NCBI RefSeq assembly: GCF_003997495.1
Contig: NZ_RZRU01000001.1
Coordinates: forward strand, 372,001-436,000
DNA length: 64,000 nucleotides
Reading direction: 5' to 3'
DNA from: Mesorhizobium sp. M7A.F.Ca.US.008.03.1.1
Lineage (GTDB): Bacteria > Pseudomonadota > Alphaproteobacteria > Rhizobiales > Rhizobiaceae
The notes under the pieces were generated by a model that was not told the DNA's origin, made no database searches, and saw only the letters and a list, made by a program, of their open reading frames with translations. This document shows, piece by piece, positions 8,809 to 17,553 of this stretch (position 1 is the stretch's first letter; each line of letters begins with the position of its first letter). A program made the position numbers and the translations under genes.

Positions 8809-9215
8809 CTCGTCCTCCTATTGATACGACTGTCGCGGTGTGATGGGTCCAGCCCACCGGCCGGAAGGTACGCCAGTGTTGGTTTCGCCTCTCCGGAGTG
8901 CAACGATGGTAAGTGGCGCCCGAGAAGGCGTCGTCGTGCATTTGAATGGCACTTTCCCGGCCTTTTGATTTCAATATTCCAGCTGGCAGGGCATGGGCGC
9001 GGCAACGCGATCAATCAGAGCTGGGGAGCTGTATCCGCTCGATTGGCAACTACTGCGCACATGTCCGGCGCCGGTAACGACCTTCCCGGAAGGGCATCGC
9101 TACCGTTCGTACGAAAAAAACACTTCGCTATCTGGCCCTGAAATGTTTGCGATTGTAAGCTATATTAGCAGGTTGATATGTGCGGATGGGCGGCGGCGAG
9201 CATCGGCATACGGGG

Positions 9216-9234
9216 GATCAGCGGGCGGCTGATC
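9216..9234. promoter_or_regulatory. Inverted repeat in the 508-base divergent intergenic region
   Basis: GATCAGC and GCTGATC are separated by five bases, about 82 bases before the response-regulator start. No T-run follows, so an operator is more likely than a terminator. The rest of 8809-9316 has no convincing gene. It must hold the divergent promoters of the nucleotidyltransferase operon and the response regulator; an AT-rich patch at 9108-9180 is the best place. Confidence 0.4.
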
Positions 9235-9316
9235 TGTGTTGGGTCACCGTATAGTCCATCCAAAGGGAGGTTTCGGCAGCTAGGGACACATGCGGGCTGC
9301 CAAAGGTGGGTGGTTC

Positions 9317-9991
9317 ATGTATCGAATTATCATCGCCGATGATCACGGCTTGTATCGCCGTGGGCTGCGACTGGCATTGACGGCCGGCATTCCAGACTTG
9401 GAAATATTCGAAGCGGCGTGTTTTGACACCGTCATAAGCCTGCTTGAAGATCAGGCGCCCGTTGATCTCGCCATCATCGACCTGAACATGCCGGGACTGT
9501 CCGGTCAGGATGATCTTCGCGACATCTTACCGGCTCATCCCGACACACGGTTTGCAATTGTCTCGGGGACGGATTCACGCGCCGAGATTCTGACTGCCCT
9601 TTCGATTGGGCTTCATGGCTATATCGTAAAGTCCCAAACGGACGAGGAGGTGGTCCTGGCGGTGAACGAAATCCTGGCCGGCCGTATTTACGTTCCGGCA
9701 CTTCTTTCACAAAGGTCCAAGGAATCGGTACGCCTTCCATCCGAGGCTCCCACGCAAGTGCCCCACAGGACCATCAGCGTCAACAATCTGGGCAGGCTTA
9801 CGTCCAGACAGAGGGAAGTCCTCAGGTTGATGGCCGAAGGTTACTCGAACAAAGAGATTGCCCGCTCTCTTGAAATTGCAGAAGCGACGACGAAGATTCA
9901 TGCTGCCGCCGTCCTGCGCGAACTTGGAGCGCGAAATCGGACGGAAGCCGCGGTCTTGCTGAAGACATGGGCCGCCAGAGACATCAACTAG
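9317..9991 (+). CDS. LuxR/NarL-family response regulator
   Basis: About 224 residues. An N-terminal receiver domain has the acidic pair (IIIADDH), the phospho-acceptor Asp55 (AIIDLNMPG) and the conserved lysine in GYIVKS. The C-terminal LuxR helix-turn-helix runs from LTSRQREVLRLMAEG through NKEIARSLEIAEATTKIHAAAV. It should bind DNA as a phosphorylated dimer. I chose the ATG at 9317 (AAAGGTGGG upstream) because the receiver domain starts right there; an upstream ATG at 9290 is possible. The convergent gene, overlapping by 8 bases, encodes an HWE sensor kinase that is the obvious partner. The position suggests control of the polysaccharide genes. Confidence 0.88.
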   Translation: MYRIIIADDHGLYRRGLRLALTAGIPDLEIFEAACFDTVISLLEDQAPVDLAIIDLNMPGLSGQDDLRDILPAHPDTRFAIVSGTDSRAEILTALSIGLHGYIVKSQTDEEVVLAVNEILAGRIYVPALLSQRSKESVRLPSEAPTQVPHRTISVNNLGRLTSRQREVLRLMAEGYSNKEIARSLEIAEATTKIHAAAVLRELGARNRTEAAVLLKTWAARDIN

Positions 9992-11726
9992 CGCCGATTG
10001 CTTTTGGCGGCAGCCGGACCGAATATTTCAGTCCGTGATCCAGCATCTCAAGCTTGGAAGAGTGGCCCACGATAGGCTCACCTTCGGCTCCAATGATCAA
10101 CGACCCAAAACCACGCCGCGCCGAGGTGGAGACCCGGCGCTCTCCCGATTCCGACCATTCAAACACTATGTCGGCGCCGGGCTCCTGCGCTGCGAATTGC
10201 CACACGACCTCGATCCGGCCTGCCGGAGTGCCGAGAGCCCCGTGCTTCACGGAATTGGTCGTAAGCTCGTGAACGATCATTGCGAAGCTCTCAGCCGAAC
10301 CCTCTGCCATCTTTACTTCGGGTCCACTGATCGAAATGTTGTGCGTCCCCATATAGGGCTGCAATTCCTGAGCAATTAGGTCACGCAGGGAAGCCGACAG
10401 GCTGCCATCGCGTGAAAGAAGCAGATGCGTCGCTTGGAGTGCGCCGATTTTTTTTATCAGTGTCTGCTTATAACGGGCGATATCGTTGTCGGGGGCACCA
10501 ACCATATTTACAAGCGCCGTGATCACCGGAAACAGATTGTTGAGCCTATGGCGCTGTTCAAGCAGGGCCCGCTCTCGCTTCTTCGCCGCAGCCCGCAGCA
10601 GAATGGTTATGCGCCGATCGGTGAGATCCGCGGCGACCCCTATTCGCTGTGCACGACCATCGCGCAATTCGTCCCGTCCCCGAAGAGCAATCCAGCGGAC
10701 ATGCCCGCCAGCTCGCCTGATGCGGATCTCCGCGTCATAGTTGGCGCCTGATGCAAGCTCTCCCGGGGCCGTCAGATTAGGCAAGTCGGCCGGGTGAACG
10801 ACCGCGGCCAATTCCTGCAATGGACGGCTCGGCGCGGGTGCCAGTCCCATCATCTCCCAGAACGCCGCCGAGCCGTTCACGGACCCGCTCTCGAAATCTA
10901 TGCGCCATGTTCCCAACCGGCTGGACGACAGCGCCAGGTCCAGCCATTCCTTCTGAGCCTTGAGTGCCTCGCGGACGGTTCGCTCTCCCGATATGTCGTC
11001 CACCATTACAAAGATGCTTTGAGGGAGAGCATCGGCTGGCACGGCCAAAGACAGTGCCAATCTTGTCCATAAAACCGTGCCGTCTTTTCTCATGAGACGG
11101 ATCTCCGAGCCGAACGAAGTGGTGTCTTTGAGGCGAGTCAACGCTTCCGCCAAAATGTGGTTGTCGTCAGGGTGGACGAGTGCGCTGAGCGGCAGACTTG
11201 AAAGCTCCTCCTCGGCATACCCTGTCATCTCACAAAGACGTTTGTTGGACCGCTGCAACTCTCCGTTCCCGCTCATGTTGGCAAAGCCAATGGCGGCACG
11301 TTCGAATGCCCAGCGATAACTGTTTTCGGTTGCCTCCAAGGCCACGAGTCTAGCCTCTGCAACCTGCAAAAGGGTGCGGTAGTCCTGCCTCTGCCGGTGG
11401 AAAGTCAGGGCGATCATCCCCCCTGCAACCAGCAGCAGAATGGCCCGAATCCAAACCTCGACGTCGGTTGGATTGTGCAGGACATCCCGCGCCAACAAGC
11501 CGACAGCCGCCATCACAAACGTTGCCGCAAGGGCGACCAGGCGATCTTCGAGATATGAGATGGCAATAGTGGTGGGAACAAATTCAAAAAAGCCGATGTC
11601 GTATGCCATAGACGCCGGCAGCGCTGTCTCCACTGCAAGTGTCGCGATCAGGAGCGACATCGAGGCAAGGTGGGTTAGCAACTTGCTTGAGCTGTTCGGA
11701 TGCAAACTGAGCGAATGCAAACGCAT
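9984..11726 (-). CDS. HWE/HisKA_2-type sensor histidine kinase with two PAS domains
   Basis: A 580-residue membrane sensor. About three hydrophobic segments lie in residues 15-110, followed by two PAS domains (about 130-245, FERAAIGFANMS..., and 260-375, SSRLGTWRIDF...). The kinase core holds EQRHRLNNLFPV (candidate phospho-His) and VHELTTNSVKHGALG (N box). The usual WxE motif is present as EWSESG. HWE kinases are common in Rhizobiales and often pair with unusual regulators. Here the LuxR-type response-regulator gene converges on it and overlaps by 8 bases. The input signal is unknown. Confidence 0.85.
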   Translation of the reverse strand: MRLHSLSLHPNSSSKLLTHLASMSLLIATLAVETALPASMAYDIGFFEFVPTTIAISYLEDRLVALAATFVMAAVGLLARDVLHNPTDVEVWIRAILLLVAGGMIALTFHRQRQDYRTLLQVAEARLVALEATENSYRWAFERAAIGFANMSGNGELQRSNKRLCEMTGYAEEELSSLPLSALVHPDDNHILAEALTRLKDTTSFGSEIRLMRKDGTVLWTRLALSLAVPADALPQSIFVMVDDISGERTVREALKAQKEWLDLALSSSRLGTWRIDFESGSVNGSAAFWEMMGLAPAPSRPLQELAAVVHPADLPNLTAPGELASGANYDAEIRIRRAGGHVRWIALRGRDELRDGRAQRIGVAADLTDRRITILLRAAAKKRERALLEQRHRLNNLFPVITALVNMVGAPDNDIARYKQTLIKKIGALQATHLLLSRDGSLSASLRDLIAQELQPYMGTHNISISGPEVKMAEGSAESFAMIVHELTTNSVKHGALGTPAGRIEVVWQFAAQEPGADIVFEWSESGERRVSTSARRGFGSLIIGAEGEPIVGHSSKLEMLDHGLKYSVRLPPKAIGAS

Positions 11727-11746
11727 GTGCCAGACTATAACCTTCT

Positions 11747-11791
11747 GACTAGTCCGTCGAGATTAGACCGAAAAGCGTACAGACTAGTCCG
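11747..11791. promoter_or_regulatory. Direct repeats GACTAGTCCG between two divergent regulators
   Basis: GACTAGTCCG occurs at 11747-11756 and again at 11782-11791, with a weaker copy (GATTAGACCG) at 11761-11770. The copies share one orientation and lie between the sensor-kinase start (11726) and the PAS-LuxR gene start (11940). The core ACTAGT is itself palindromic. This looks like a cooperative binding site for one of the LuxR-type regulators here. Confidence 0.45.
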
Positions 11792-11939
11792 ACCGCAGGA
11801 TTGTTCCCCGGGATTGTAGCGCGCATTTTGTCCGATGTCGGGGGCGGATCGGACCGCAACTCTCCAAGCGACCTGACTGACATGTTTAAGGCACCTCCTT
11901 TTGACTGGGAGGCGTTGCCGTTTTGTGGGAGGTAAGAAA

Positions 11940-12644
11940 ATGGCATTGGTTGGTAGGCAAGATGGAGTTCCTGGTCGCCAATATGGAAGTTTCGGGGGAA
12001 AGCCCGTCTCTGCCTTGAGAACGCAAGGTGGCCATGGGTCCCCGTGGCATCAAGCATCACAAAGGTTCGACGGCGTGGCTGTCGAGCCACGGCAAAGCAG
12101 CCTTGCATCTGTTGTGAGAATGCTTGATCGCATCGGTTGCGGCTATCTGATCCTGAACAGCGACAGGAAGGTTATGGAGTGGAATTCAGCCGCTCAAAAC
12201 ACCCTGGAGCGCGAGGGCGAGGCAGCTGATACGGCCGGCAAGGTGTCTGTTGCTCTGAGACGGCTGATCGCAAACGTGCCGGGCAATTTTCTTCCTGGCA
12301 CGCTTTCATGGGTGGTGATCCGCGGCATGGGCGACAGGCCTCTGATCCTGAACGAGAAGGGCATAGCAACGCCTGACGCGACAAGTATCGTGGCGCTGCT
12401 GGATCGTGAAAACAGGTCCGGGCCTAATCCCCAGACGCTGCAAAGAATGTTTGGCCTGACCAGTGCCGAAACGCAGCTTGCGCTGCGCTTGGCGCAGGGC
12501 GATGCCCCTTTGGAAATAGCTCGTAAGCGGCGCTTGAGCCGGACCACGATAAGGTCGCAGCTGGCGTCGCTGTTCGCCAAGACCGATACACGGCGCCAGG
12601 CGGAACTGGTAGCTCTTCTTGGGCGCATATGCGTCTTGCCGTGA
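11940..12644 (+). CDS. PAS-LuxR type transcriptional regulator
   Basis: About 235 residues. The start at 11940 is set by a near-perfect ribosome site (GGGAGGT, 7 bases before the ATG); an earlier frame start at 11901 has none. The middle region (LDRIGCGYLILNSDRKVMEWN) looks like a small PAS sensor domain. The C-terminus is a LuxR helix-turn-helix (LTSAETQLALRLAQGDAPLEIA...LSRTTIRSQLASLFAKTDT). No receiver domain or phospho-acceptor is present, so it probably senses a ligand directly. It is divergent from the sensor kinase and convergent with GT2. Control of the polysaccharide genes is inference. Confidence 0.75.
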   Translation: MALVGRQDGVPGRQYGSFGGKPVSALRTQGGHGSPWHQASQRFDGVAVEPRQSSLASVVRMLDRIGCGYLILNSDRKVMEWNSAAQNTLEREGEAADTAGKVSVALRRLIANVPGNFLPGTLSWVVIRGMGDRPLILNEKGIATPDATSIVALLDRENRSGPNPQTLQRMFGLTSAETQLALRLAQGDAPLEIARKRRLSRTTIRSQLASLFAKTDTRRQAELVALLGRICVLP

Positions 12645-12661
12645 GGTAAATGCCCGCACCA

Positions 12662-12692
12662 TGCGCGCGCACAAGAGGCTTGTGCGCGCGCA
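12662..12692. terminator. Perfect 14-bp hairpin between convergent genes
   Basis: TGCGCGCGCACAAG pairs perfectly with CTTGTGCGCGCGCA across a three-base loop (AGG). It lies between the stop of the PAS-LuxR gene (12644) and the stop of the convergent GT2 gene (12730). It has no T-run, so it may act as a bidirectional transcript end or 3' stabiliser, and not as a classic intrinsic terminator. Confidence 0.6.
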
Positions 12693-12729
12693 ATCTGTCG
12701 CTGGTGTTGCTTGTCCGCCCAGCTCCGCC

Positions 12730-13767
12730 TTACCGCCGTCGTGTGCGCACCCGGCCCAATCTTGGGCGGATTGCAAACACGTGGTTGAGCACGTGCCAGC
12801 CCGCCACCTTCATGACGGAAGGCCGGAAGATCTGAATCCCATCAAGGAACGTGGCCAACCAGGACTGCTGGTGGAACCGCATGGGAATACGAGCAACCCG
12901 CAACGCCCGCAGCAATGTCTCGGGAGGCGGGAGATGGCTGCGATCCTTGATGAGATTCCAGTTAAGCTGCTTGACGGCGAGGGTCACTTCGTCGACCTCG
13001 CGGAAACTCTTTGACGTGGTAATGCTTGGATGGTTCGTTGCATCGTAAAAGGTAAGCGGATCGCTTATCGCCACCATGTCCCCATGGCTGGCTAGATCGA
13101 CGAAGAACAGTTGATCCACTCCGGCCGGAATTTCTTTGTGCGTGCGCATCAAGCAGCCGGCACGAATGACCTCGCTGTTGATCAACAATGTGGATGGAAT
13201 GATCCCCAGGCAGCGTGTCGCGCGCACCAGATAGAGGTCCATCAGGCACTGCTGGCTGGAATAAAGGGAGATCGGTTCCTGCTCCTTGGGGACTTGGCGA
13301 AATCTCACCCGCTTGTCCTCGATTATGTTTGCTGCAGAGGTCATGAAGGCGACTGAGGGGTGCTGTTTGGCAACTTCGGCGAATGTCCTGAGTGCACCTG
13401 GCGCAAGCCAGTCATCGTCATGCAGCAACTTGATCCACCGTCCGGAGCAAGCCAGCATAGCGTTGTTGGTGTTCTCCACCTGACCGCGACCTCGGCTGTT
13501 TTCGATGATGCGGATGCGAGGTTCGCTTCGTGCATAGTCGGTCACGATAGCCCAGGTCTCGCCCTCCGGTCCCTCGTCGTCGCTCACGACCAACTCCCAA
13601 TCGGAGTAATCCTGGCCCAAGACGCTGTCGATCGCCCTGCGGATCGTATCCGGTCGGCGAAAGGTTGGTATCCCGACCGAGATAAAAGGGCATGACCATG
13701 AGACATCGGCACGGTCATGCTGGGTGACCGCAACTGCCGTTTGAAGGTTGTCAACCGACGAATTCAT
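12730..13767 (-). CDS. Family 2 glycosyltransferase
   Basis: About 345 residues with a GT-A fold. The N-terminus has SVGIPTFRRPDTIRRAIDSV and the VVSDDEGPEG segment. The metal-binding block is present as WIKLLHDDDWLAPGAL. It should add a sugar to the lipid-linked repeat unit on the cytoplasmic face of the membrane. I set the start at the ATG at 13767, which overlaps the flippase stop as ATGA with GAGGAAAA upstream; the longer frame start at 13788 is less likely. It is the last gene of the second polysaccharide block. Donor and acceptor are unknown. Confidence 0.83.
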   Translation of the reverse strand: MNSSVDNLQTAVAVTQHDRADVSWSCPFISVGIPTFRRPDTIRRAIDSVLGQDYSDWELVVSDDEGPEGETWAIVTDYARSEPRIRIIENSRGRGQVENTNNAMLACSGRWIKLLHDDDWLAPGALRTFAEVAKQHPSVAFMTSAANIIEDKRVRFRQVPKEQEPISLYSSQQCLMDLYLVRATRCLGIIPSTLLINSEVIRAGCLMRTHKEIPAGVDQLFFVDLASHGDMVAISDPLTFYDATNHPSITTSKSFREVDEVTLAVKQLNWNLIKDRSHLPPPETLLRALRVARIPMRFHQQSWLATFLDGIQIFRPSVMKVAGWHVLNHVFAIRPRLGRVRTRRR

Positions 13768-15131
13768 GGTGTTTTTTCCTCGAGACATTCATGTTGGATG
13801 CACGTTGCAACGCCTGCTGGTTGAGGGTCGTGGGTCAACAGATACAGCGATGCTGCCAGTTTCAGAGCGAAACCCGACGCGCCGCCCGCGGCCATGAAAT
13901 AGATGACGGTGACTGGCTGCCAGCCCGCCTGCGCACCGGCGAGCAGCGGGCCAAACACGAGAACCGCTCGTACGAGGTCGATGACCAGTCTTGTTCCTTG
14001 CCGCCGCAACAGAGCGGGAACGTCACTAAGGGGAGTTGATAAAGCTTGTGCCGCGCCCATCAGCGCCAGTGCGGTCATGATTTCCGCGGTTGGCATCCAA
14101 GGCTCGCCCAGGAGCGGAACGACCACATAGGGCGCGGCAAGTCCGAGCAGCAATATCGGCACCGCGGTAAAGCCGGCGGCCAGCAGGAGAAGCCCGCGGG
14201 CCACACCAAGCAGGTGTCCACGATTGTTGTTCTGGTTTGCTTCGGCGACAAAAACATTGCTGAGCGGTGAAGCGATCAGCGTCACGGGACCGGTAACCAG
14301 GCGCGTTGCTACGCCCAAATACCCGGCAAATGCGGTGCCGAACAGCCCACCGACAAGAACTGCCGGAAGATTGTTGATCGCTATGCTCGCGAGTGTTGCG
14401 GGAATATCGAACAGAGGAAATTTGTATTCCCGCCGAGCCTTTTCGAACACCGCACGCCAAGGTGCCCGGGCGATGCCGCGCAAATCCTCCCAGCTCGTCA
14501 CCCGATAACCAATATACCCGATAAAGACGAACTGGCTCAAAATATGGGCATGGATCATCGCTTCGCCGCCGAGGTTGGCGATGCCGAAAACCAATTGCAG
14601 TGCAGCCATGCTCGCCGGCAGGATCAGCCGCCCAAGAGCAAAATCGCGCAGAAGGCCGGCACGCAGACTCCAGCAGTTCATGGCTTCGACCAGACCTGCG
14701 CCTCCCATTCCAATCGGGATGAGCCAGACGAGGGAGCCGAGACGATTGGGAGCAAGGTTCGACAGCATCTGTCCGGCGGAAAAGGCCAAGACGGTGGTCA
14801 CAAACACGGCCAGGAGAATTAGCTTGACCGTTACATAGGCCTGCGCGCTCCCCTTCACCCCGTAGAGCGACGCCTCGAAGCGCAATGCCGCGACCCCGGC
14901 GAGTATGTTCACGATCGACAGATAAATCGTAAAGATGCCGAAATCCGTAGGCGAATAGAGCCGCGCCAAAACCGGAATTGCAGCAAGAAGGGTGAGTTGG
15001 CCGGCAATTGCCATCGCCGACACTTCACCAGCTGCACGAATGATCGAACCGATCGTGCTCGTCCGAACAACGATGATGGCTGTGTCGGCCGCGGGAACCA
15101 TCTTGGGTCTCAGAAGGTCGCTTGTTGCCAT
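13764..15131 (-). CDS. Wzx-type oligosaccharide flippase
   Basis: A 455-residue integral membrane protein with about 12-14 hydrophobic helices, in the polysaccharide biosynthesis/MVF superfamily. Family-like features are GQLTLLAAIPVLARLYSPTDFG near the N-terminus and RREYKFPLFDIPATLASIAI in the middle. It should move the undecaprenyl-linked repeat unit across the inner membrane for the Wzy-type polymerase. It lies 184 bases downstream of the ExoP-like gene, and that gap carries an inverted repeat. Its stop overlaps the GT2 start. Confidence 0.82.
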   Translation of the reverse strand: MATSDLLRPKMVPAADTAIIVVRTSTIGSIIRAAGEVSAMAIAGQLTLLAAIPVLARLYSPTDFGIFTIYLSIVNILAGVAALRFEASLYGVKGSAQAYVTVKLILLAVFVTTVLAFSAGQMLSNLAPNRLGSLVWLIPIGMGGAGLVEAMNCWSLRAGLLRDFALGRLILPASMAALQLVFGIANLGGEAMIHAHILSQFVFIGYIGYRVTSWEDLRGIARAPWRAVFEKARREYKFPLFDIPATLASIAINNLPAVLVGGLFGTAFAGYLGVATRLVTGPVTLIASPLSNVFVAEANQNNNRGHLLGVARGLLLLAAGFTAVPILLLGLAAPYVVVPLLGEPWMPTAEIMTALALMGAAQALSTPLSDVPALLRRQGTRLVIDLVRAVLVFGPLLAGAQAGWQPVTVIYFMAAGGASGFALKLAASLYLLTHDPQPAGVATCIQHECLEEKTP

Positions 15132-15201
15132 CGGTTCGCGCTTCCGAGGGAGGCAAATATCGGGGATTGCCGCAGCCTACGATGCACACCGGACCTTGCC
15201 A

Positions 15202-15217
15202 TCATTCACCTGAATGA
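15202..15217. promoter_or_regulatory. Inverted repeat upstream of the flippase gene
   Basis: TCATTCA and TGAATGA form a perfect 7-base inverted repeat with a CC spacer, 71 bases before the flippase start. The right half, continuing as TGAATGACGCA, recurs at 25657-25667, and TGAATGAC also ends the longer repeat at 22137-22159. This is probably an operator for an internal promoter in the polysaccharide cluster. Confidence 0.45.
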
Positions 15218-15315
15218 CGCACTCTGCGGACAAACTGCACCGCGAATCGTCCTAGCCTCTCCCTGGATGAACCGCCCCCGGATTGTCCGCAGCCCAAGGA
15301 CGAGCCTGTGCTTCG

Positions 15316-17553
15316 TCATGCTATTTGCTCGCGCAGGAGGTCGGCGCTATCCTCGAGCCGATATCCGGCATGTTTTTTCAAGTTCACTTGCGTGAGGACA
15401 CTGCCGACAGGTGTCGCAAGAGACCCGTTCGCCTGAAGGAGTTCCAGCACCCCGCGAGCGAGGGTGCGTGGCGTTTTCCTCCACCGAACGGCGAAAAGCA
15501 CGGCATCAGCCCATCCAGCCAGAAATTTGGCTTCCGGCCGCCCGAGCGCCGACGGCAGGTTTATGATGACGATGCGATAGGTCAAGTGCAGATCCGCCAT
15601 CACTTTGCCCCCATCCTCGCAGGACAACACCGCCAGCAGATCGTCCGACGGAGCAGCGGTCATCACGTCGATGCCGATTTCATGCAGACTGGCGACGGCA
15701 TTTTCCAGATTGCAGCGATTGCAGACATAGTCAGCGAAGGAATGGCGGCTCTTGCGCTCGCTGAACTGATGCAGGAACTCGAGCGTGAGCTGAACGCCCT
15801 TGCGTTCAAGATCGATCAGGAGGACTCGCCCGCCCATCCTCGTGCCGGCCAGTGCCAGACTCCATGCGAGCTCGGTCCCGCCATCCTCCGGGACGCTGGA
15901 GGTGACAAGCGCCGTGTACGACGAACGAGCCCTCAGCGCATTGGGCGCCGCAGCAATCAGCAACGACGTCACGGCGCGGCTATAGGCGGAGCTGCGCTCG
16001 CCCAGGACAAGGGTTCGCAGTTGTTTGGCATGCACCCTGCCTGCTTCGGGAATTTGCCCTATGCATGGAACCTTGAGCACCGCTTCCGCCTCGGCCTCGC
16101 CGCGGAAAGTCCGATCGAAGTGATTGCGCATCGTGACGAAAATCGCCCCCAGAATAGCGAATACAATCATCCCGGGCGGGACAAGGAAGATGGCAGGCAA
16201 GGTCTGCGGGATGGTCGGCGGCCACGCCGCCGATAGGATGGAAATTCCAGCCGAGGGAACTCCGATACGCCGCGTCAAATCCTGTTGCCGGCCAAGAAGC
16301 TCGTTGTATCGCTGGGTCAACAGACTGACCTGCGGCTCGAGAGCCCGCAACCCGGAAAGCCGGCCGGCGGTGTCCGCCATGACCGCATCCAAAATGGCCT
16401 TCCGGCTTTCAAGAGTGGCGATCTGGGCACGGAAAATGTTTGCGTCCGCAGCAATCTTGTCGATGCCTTGTTCGACCTTGCTTTCGGTCGTGTTTCTGAG
16501 TTCCTGGTCCGCAGGCGCGCGAGCCTGTCGAGCCGCAAGGTCGGCAAGTTCAGGCCCGCCAATAGCTTCAGCCACAGAGGCGAAAGAAGCCCCCTGCTTT
16601 CGAAGCTCCTGAACATGTCGCAGCCGAGCTTCCACAGCGGCGAGATCCGCGTTTGACATCGACAATTGCTGGCTGAGGTCAGCCCGTTCCCTGGCTGCAT
16701 TGTCCGCCGAGCCTTGGTCGATGGCTCCGTGGCTCAGCCGATATTTCTCGAGGCGGTCGGCCGCTGCTTGAAGATCGTTTTGCAGCATGGGCAGGCTGGT
16801 GGTGATCGCATCGAGTTCTTGCTGGTCGGATGCTTGCCTTCTCCTTACTAGATTGTCGACATAGACCTGAGCGAATGTGTTGGCCACGAGCGCCGCCCGC
16901 GCGGGACTGTCATCGGCGAAAGCGACGGAGATTACTCTCGATCGCAACTCCTGCCCGACCCGCATTCCTTGCCGCAAGGCTCTCAATTCGGAGGCATCCT
17001 TGGCTTGTGAATCGTTGATTGTTTTGTCCGCTCCTGGCCACAGCCGGTCCAGTAGACCACCGGCAAGTGAGCGTGTCCTCGGGGGAGGGATGGCAGACGG
17101 CTCAAGCCGGGAACTCCTGCTAGCGGAATTGTCCTGCCCGGTTTCAGCCGCACCTGTCTTGCGCAGTGCCGCCATGACGCGGCGCAGGTGATCTTGCGAC
17201 GATAGCATCGTGATGTGGTCATCTATGCTTGAATCAACGAGGTCCTGCGAAGACGGGGCGCCGACGGGCAGTGAACCGCGCGAGGGGGCATCGATGATAA
17301 GCTGGGTAGTTGCCTCGTAGAGAACCGGCCGAAGGCTTCCCAGCAACCCCGCCAGCAGGCCGCCCAACACAGCGAAGGCAACAATGGACCATTTTCGCCT
17401 TGCTAGAATCACGAAGAGTTGGCGCGACGCGGTGGGCGGCTCGACATATTCACGCAATGACCGCACGTGCGCTCTGCCTTCGAGAACCGGTGCCGGCGGT
17501 TGATTGACCCGTGGCAGCTGGATCGGGCTGATTGCGGAACCTACCATTGTCAC
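15316..17553 (-). CDS. ExoP/Wzc-like polysaccharide co-polymerase with degenerate kinase domain
   Basis: A 745-residue protein. A Wzz domain begins with a membrane segment near residues 50-75, then a long periplasmic coiled coil (about 225-430). A second membrane segment near 450-490 is preceded by the proline-rich block (PPTIPQTLPAIFLVPPG). The cytoplasmic C-terminus resembles the bacterial tyrosine-kinase domain, but its P-loop near residue 550 reads SSVPEDGGTELAWSLA, lacking the GK(S/T) of Walker A. Walker A' is weak (LLIDLE) and the tail is not tyrosine-rich. It probably sets chain length with ExoF but may lack kinase activity. A GTG start gives a GTGA overlap with the asparagine synthase-like gene. 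Confidence 0.85.
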   Translation of the reverse strand: MTMVGSAISPIQLPRVNQPPAPVLEGRAHVRSLREYVEPPTASRQLFVILARRKWSIVAFAVLGGLLAGLLGSLRPVLYEATTQLIIDAPSRGSLPVGAPSSQDLVDSSIDDHITMLSSQDHLRRVMAALRKTGAAETGQDNSASRSSRLEPSAIPPPRTRSLAGGLLDRLWPGADKTINDSQAKDASELRALRQGMRVGQELRSRVISVAFADDSPARAALVANTFAQVYVDNLVRRRQASDQQELDAITTSLPMLQNDLQAAADRLEKYRLSHGAIDQGSADNAARERADLSQQLSMSNADLAAVEARLRHVQELRKQGASFASVAEAIGGPELADLAARQARAPADQELRNTTESKVEQGIDKIAADANIFRAQIATLESRKAILDAVMADTAGRLSGLRALEPQVSLLTQRYNELLGRQQDLTRRIGVPSAGISILSAAWPPTIPQTLPAIFLVPPGMIVFAILGAIFVTMRNHFDRTFRGEAEAEAVLKVPCIGQIPEAGRVHAKQLRTLVLGERSSAYSRAVTSLLIAAAPNALRARSSYTALVTSSVPEDGGTELAWSLALAGTRMGGRVLLIDLERKGVQLTLEFLHQFSERKSRHSFADYVCNRCNLENAVASLHEIGIDVMTAAPSDDLLAVLSCEDGGKVMADLHLTYRIVIINLPSALGRPEAKFLAGWADAVLFAVRWRKTPRTLARGVLELLQANGSLATPVGSVLTQVNLKKHAGYRLEDSADLLREQIA

